From: Pelobates cultripes
Taxonomy: Eukaryota; Chordata; Amphibia; Anura; Pelobatidae
Length of the DNA: 64,000 nucleotides
Assembly (NCBI GenBank): GCA_933207985.1
Contig: OW240915.1
Span: 277,593,408 to 277,657,407, forward strand
Reading direction: 5' to 3'
Below the pieces are notes generated by a model, which was not told the origin of the DNA, searched no databases, and worked only from the letters and a program-made list of their open reading frames with translations. Below are positions 60,256 to 64,000 of this stretch, in pieces. Made by a program: the position numbers and the translations under genes. Numbering within the stretch: the stretch's first letter is position 1; each line of letters begins with the position of its first letter.

Positions 60256-61495
60256 GGCACTAGATGTATATCCTGTCTGTCTCTCATGGTGCCTGCCTGG
60301 TCCTGCCCAGCGTACTCCTTTTAACCTACAAGACTGTACCTGATACTCTGCCTGCACCTCCCATGCTAGACCTAGGTCTACTGTATATTGTATTGTCATT
60401 GCATTATTACTGTAAATTGTTTGGCCTGTGTAATTTTGTTTGTTTTCATAATATACTTATTTGTACTCTCATTCTTTGTGTTTGTCATTTTTTCTCTGCA
60501 TATTGGGTTAATGCACTTAAAGGGATATTGCTGTCTCAGGGCAGCACCCCTTCCTACCCTGGCACACATTCACATTCAGAATTCTCTCTAGCTGTGCTGT
60601 ATAGATTGCATGCCCCAGGAGAGTTAGCTAATTCACTAACTTTACAAAGAATTGACCAGAAAAGTTTGTAAGTTAAAAGATAAAAAAAGAAAATTAATTA
60701 AAAAAAGCTTTTAGCACAACCACTAGATAAGGAAGCGACAGTTGAAGTAGCACTATAACTTATAGAATTTTTCTAAAGGTAAAAATACATCGCAAAATAT
60801 ATCAAAAGTATAGCTACAAGAAATATTTGCCACCGTATCTTGCCATTTACCATCAGCCAACATAAATAATCAGTTGATGGACAAAGTCAACCCCTTGCAA
60901 CAGATGTCATTGTGATCATGCAGGGAAGGCCATGGAATATTTAATATATCCATATTTCCATTTTGAGAGGACTCCAGAATCTGAAGCTTCCAGGAGCTGA
61001 AGGCCGAGAAAGAGATGGCAGTGCTGAGAAGAGAGATTCAGGATAATTGTATCTAACATCCCCATTCTAGCAGCTGCCAATATGCAAGTGGACATGTCAC
61101 TTTGCACACCACACAAGTAGCAAGTGTACTTTAACTTTATTATGGATTGAAACCATCTATCTAGTCAATACGGGACTTAGGGTTTCATAACCCTAGAGCT
61201 TAAATATTTGATTAAACTAATAAGAAATGCTGACTTTCCATTTCCATTGTCATAGCATGTGTACGCAAGGTATGTGGCATATAACAAACCTACTACTGAT
61301 GTATATGATTGTGATGTCACATATCTGGTCTTGTAGTTACACATGACATGATATCCAGTATCTGAGCACAGTGCAGACTGAGTACCATAAAATGAATAGC
61401 TTGACATGACTGAAGCATCAATGTAGTGCAGAAACCAATTTAATAATAAATACATCAAAATCATGGGTCTGGAGCTGCTGCTCCAATAGCACCTA
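60256..61495. other. No gene seen
   Basis: Moderate-complexity DNA; no domain in the small frames. Confidence 0.4.
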
Positions 61496-62369
61496 CAGGG
61501 CCAGATCAAGAGCCCATTAAGCCTGGTGCTGACAATTATGATTGGCCTAATTACAGAATTTTGTCAACAGAAAACACTAATACAGTTATACCTCCCAAGC
61601 ATCATGTATCTGGTGGAGGTGGTGCTGGAGGGAAACTCACAGGAAATAGCTATAAGAAAACACATACCCTATGCTAATCTCTTGCTTTTATCTTTCACGT
61701 AAATCCATACCCCCTAACAGTAGTCTCCAGTGAAGCAGGATGTCAATGGGTGGGGTGAAAGGGTGGGCCACTGACGCAAATCATAAAATCAGAACTCCCC
61801 CCAAAGAGGCGAACATGCCCAAATAAGGGGCAGATCTGCTCAAAGAACTGGAAGGATAGCCTGGTGTGAATGTATGTCAGGCTACTTTCCAATCATGCAG
61901 GCTGGTCAACTAACGGCATCCTATGCAGACAGCACCCGGAGCTTGGCATAAATGCATCTAATGATGCCCTCACCCCGCGCTTTCTAAGGACTTTTTCCTA
62001 ACACTCACTTGTCCACTCCTCTCCTAACCTTCTTAATAGCAGGCAGAAGTCTGGGATAGAGAAAAGGTGTATGTATTCCGTGTAGACGAAAGGGAACATG
62101 CCATAGTGTTAGAGAGACCGAAGCAGCAAGAGTATTTGCATAGTCAGCTTTACCTTAACTAATTTAATTGTCAGTCAGCCCACACAAGTTTTGTTCCCCT
62201 ACATTCCTCTTAAGATTCCATACGTAAGCAAGAGCATGTGAAGAGTAGTAAAATATTATTTTTACTTTTTTTATCAATGGGCCTATTTCTGGGGCATGAG
62301 CCTGGAGCTGCAGCTCCCTCCGCCCCTATGTTAATCCGGCCCTCAACCCCTATCGTAATCTGGCCCTTA
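61496..62369. mobile_element. Possible hAT-like MITE
   Basis: Left end CAGGGCCAGATCAAG and right end, reversed, AAGGGCCAGATTACG share AGGGCCAGAT. A second GGGCCGGATTAACATAGGGG phrase lies just inside the right end. No flanking 8-bp duplication could be matched, so the limits are tentative. No coding sequence. Confidence 0.4.
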
Positions 62370-63603
62370 GTTGACTGATGGAAACATATGGAAATCCTAA
62401 ACCAATATTTTTTAAGTTAGACATGAAATAAAGAATATGCATCTAGATGTACAAGGAATCATATCCAGGAAGTGATGCTAAAAAAAGCTAAATGAAATGG
62501 TGGACCAATTAAAAAAGAAACAAAATTAAGATTAACTCTATTGGTTAGCATACAAAATAATTTGTGCATATTGTGCACATTGTGTGAAGCTAGCTGATTA
62601 TCTAGCTTCCTCTTTCATTAAAGCATTGTGCAGGTTCAAAGTCATGAACAATAAGTCCCTGGACATACAGTACAGTTTCCCATTTTGCATCAGCTGTAAT
62701 ATATTAAATATTTTTGGTGATATTTAAAATATATTATATTTTTGCATTTTTTTCCACACGAGCAACAGGAGTGAAGGTTATTTACTAATGTTTAAATTAT
62801 TGGAAATTCAAAGTGAATTTCAAATGTTAGACCAAAATAGACAAACTGGAAATCTAGATGACTTGCAGAATTTTTGCAAATAAAAAAAATGAAATAAAAT
62901 TGAATTCACTTTTAATTCCTCAGAAGAACCACCTATGAAAATGCATTTGACACACTCTCGCACACTAGGGGTGCAGCGTTACATGTGCTGGGAAGCCTTG
63001 GGGGAGAGAACAGTCTGGAAAACCAGTTCTTGTACTTATTTTTTTCAAATATGTAGCGGAGGCAGAGAAAATTAAGGGACTTTCGAGACCACCAAAGCAC
63101 TTCAGCTTGCTGAAAAGCTTTATGAAGCGTGTACCCTCTTTTTTCATTTTGGAAACAGTGCAGATTTCAATAGAATTTTACACAGTTATAAATAAACTTA
63201 GTTGCACTCTCTGGCTTTACAAGCAGACAACAGGTCCTGTTACTTCCTAGTTTGTCTAGCTTATTTGCACTGGACTCAAGATGCAGCAATTGCCCAGCGC
63301 ATCTGCCTGGCAAAGACTTCCCATTGAGTTGCATTGGAAAGTTAGTGATTGGACAGTTACAGAAAGGCTGGTCAGAGTTAGAAGGGGGTGACTTGCAAAG
63401 GCAGCAGACAAGAGATCTGCAGTTTTTGCAAGCTGGTTTTAGATATAACTCCAATGAAAGCATGAATAAGTAAAAGCATGCAAGCAAAAAGTTTTCATTT
63501 GGGATATATCTACTAAACAGCTATTTTTATTTATTTTATATTTGGGCAGTGGAGTGTCCCTTTAACAAGACTTAGTGAGTGTATTTCAATCTTTGAGATC
63601 ATG
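62370..63603. other. No gene seen; small inverted repeat at 62790-62925
   Basis: 62790-62925 has AAATTCAAAGTGAATTTCAA and, further on, AATTGAATTCACTTTTAATT, related to 51196-51345. GTGTCCCTTTAAC at ~63553 is a right terminus of the TTAA MITE family, whose left part was not traced. Confidence 0.5.
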
Positions 63604-64000
63604 TTAAAGGGACACTATAGTCACCTGAACAACTTTAGCTTAATGAAGCAGTTTTGGTGTATAGAACATGACCCTGCAGCCTCACTGCTTAATCCTCTGC
63701 CATTTAGGAGTTAAATGCCTTTGTTTATGAACCCTAGTCACACCTCCCTGCATGTGACTTGCACAGCCTTCCATAAACACTTCCTGTAAAGAGAGCCCTA
63801 TTTAGGCTTTTATTGCAAGTTCTGTTTAATTAAGAGATTGAGATACAATTATTTAAGGTAAATTACATCTGTTTGAAAGTGAAACCAGTTTTTTTTTTTC
63901 ATGCAGGCTCTGTCAATCATAGCCAGGGGAGGTGTGGCTAGGGCTGCATAAACAGAAACAAAGTGCTTTAACTCCTAAATGACAGTGAATTGAGCAGTGA
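63604..64000. mobile_element. TTAA MITE, cut by window end, with internal deletion
   Basis: Starts TTAAAGGGACACTATAGTC and follows the 47304 copy closely. Relative to that copy ~75 bp are missing at 63833 (between TTTAATTAAG and AGATTGAG). The right end lies outside the window. Confidence 0.9.

Noticed and set aside
60058..60399. Gln/Arg/His-repeat frame and its Ser/Gly counterpart
   Set aside because: Both follow from the 15-21-bp minisatellite.

Overview
This window looks like intergenic or intronic DNA of a vertebrate with a large, repeat-rich genome, most probably a frog. It is AT-rich and full of microsatellites. It holds a Penelope-like element of the vertebrate GIY-YIG type, an L1/Tx1-type LINE, a Rex1/CR1-type LINE tail, a Tc1 remnant, hAT elements and many TTAA-flanked MITEs. 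No host protein gene, tRNA or rRNA could be supported. The one piece of apparent host coding sequence is a single C2H2 zinc finger carried inside a transposon. Species assignment is an inference from repeat content only.

Layout. 1-6379: a nearly intact Penelope-like element (PLE) with two ~1.14-kb direct terminal repeats (pLTRs), an ORF1, and an RT plus GIY-YIG ORF broken by one TAG codon. It is preceded by an inverted RT fragment that runs off the window start. Each pLTR carries a compact hammerhead-ribozyme-like motif. The PLE abuts the 3' part of a Tc1-like element (6380-6801). 8.0-9.24 kb: a Rex1/CR1 tail and two TTAA MITEs. 9.5-26.3 kb: AT-rich DNA with duplications, degenerate minisatellites, CA/TA microsatellites and MITEs.

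26.35-42.3 kb is a nest of elements. A minus-strand L1-type LINE, itself only ~4 kb, is split by three DNA-transposon insertions. One is a 72-bp TTAA MITE in its RT. The second is a 9,373-bp hAT element (29480-38852, perfect 8-bp target duplication GTCCTGGG) near the end of its ORF1. The third is a 2,465-bp palindromic hAT-like MITE (39377-41841) in the ORF1 coiled coil. The hAT contains tandem arrays, a frameshifted BED-finger transposase, a second partial transposase copy, a captured zinc-finger segment, and a solo LTR (5-bp duplication GACAG) sitting in one of the arrays. The order of events can be read from the nesting: L1, then hAT, then its array, then the LTR.

42.3-64 kb: a CR1-like RT scrap, a decayed minus-strand PLE relic, MITEs of the family starting TTAAAGGGACACTATAG, a ~375-bp-period repeat family present as tandem and inverted copies (47.9-48.4 and 58.0-58.9 kb), another hammerhead-like relic (48659-48696), a ~290-bp direct duplication (55.4 and 57.5 kb), a minisatellite at 60.1 kb, and a MITE cut by the window end.

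The most interesting items are the complementary lesions in the paired PLE ribozyme motifs, the zinc finger captured by the hAT, and the ~1.3-kb near-palindromic core of the MITE inside the L1.
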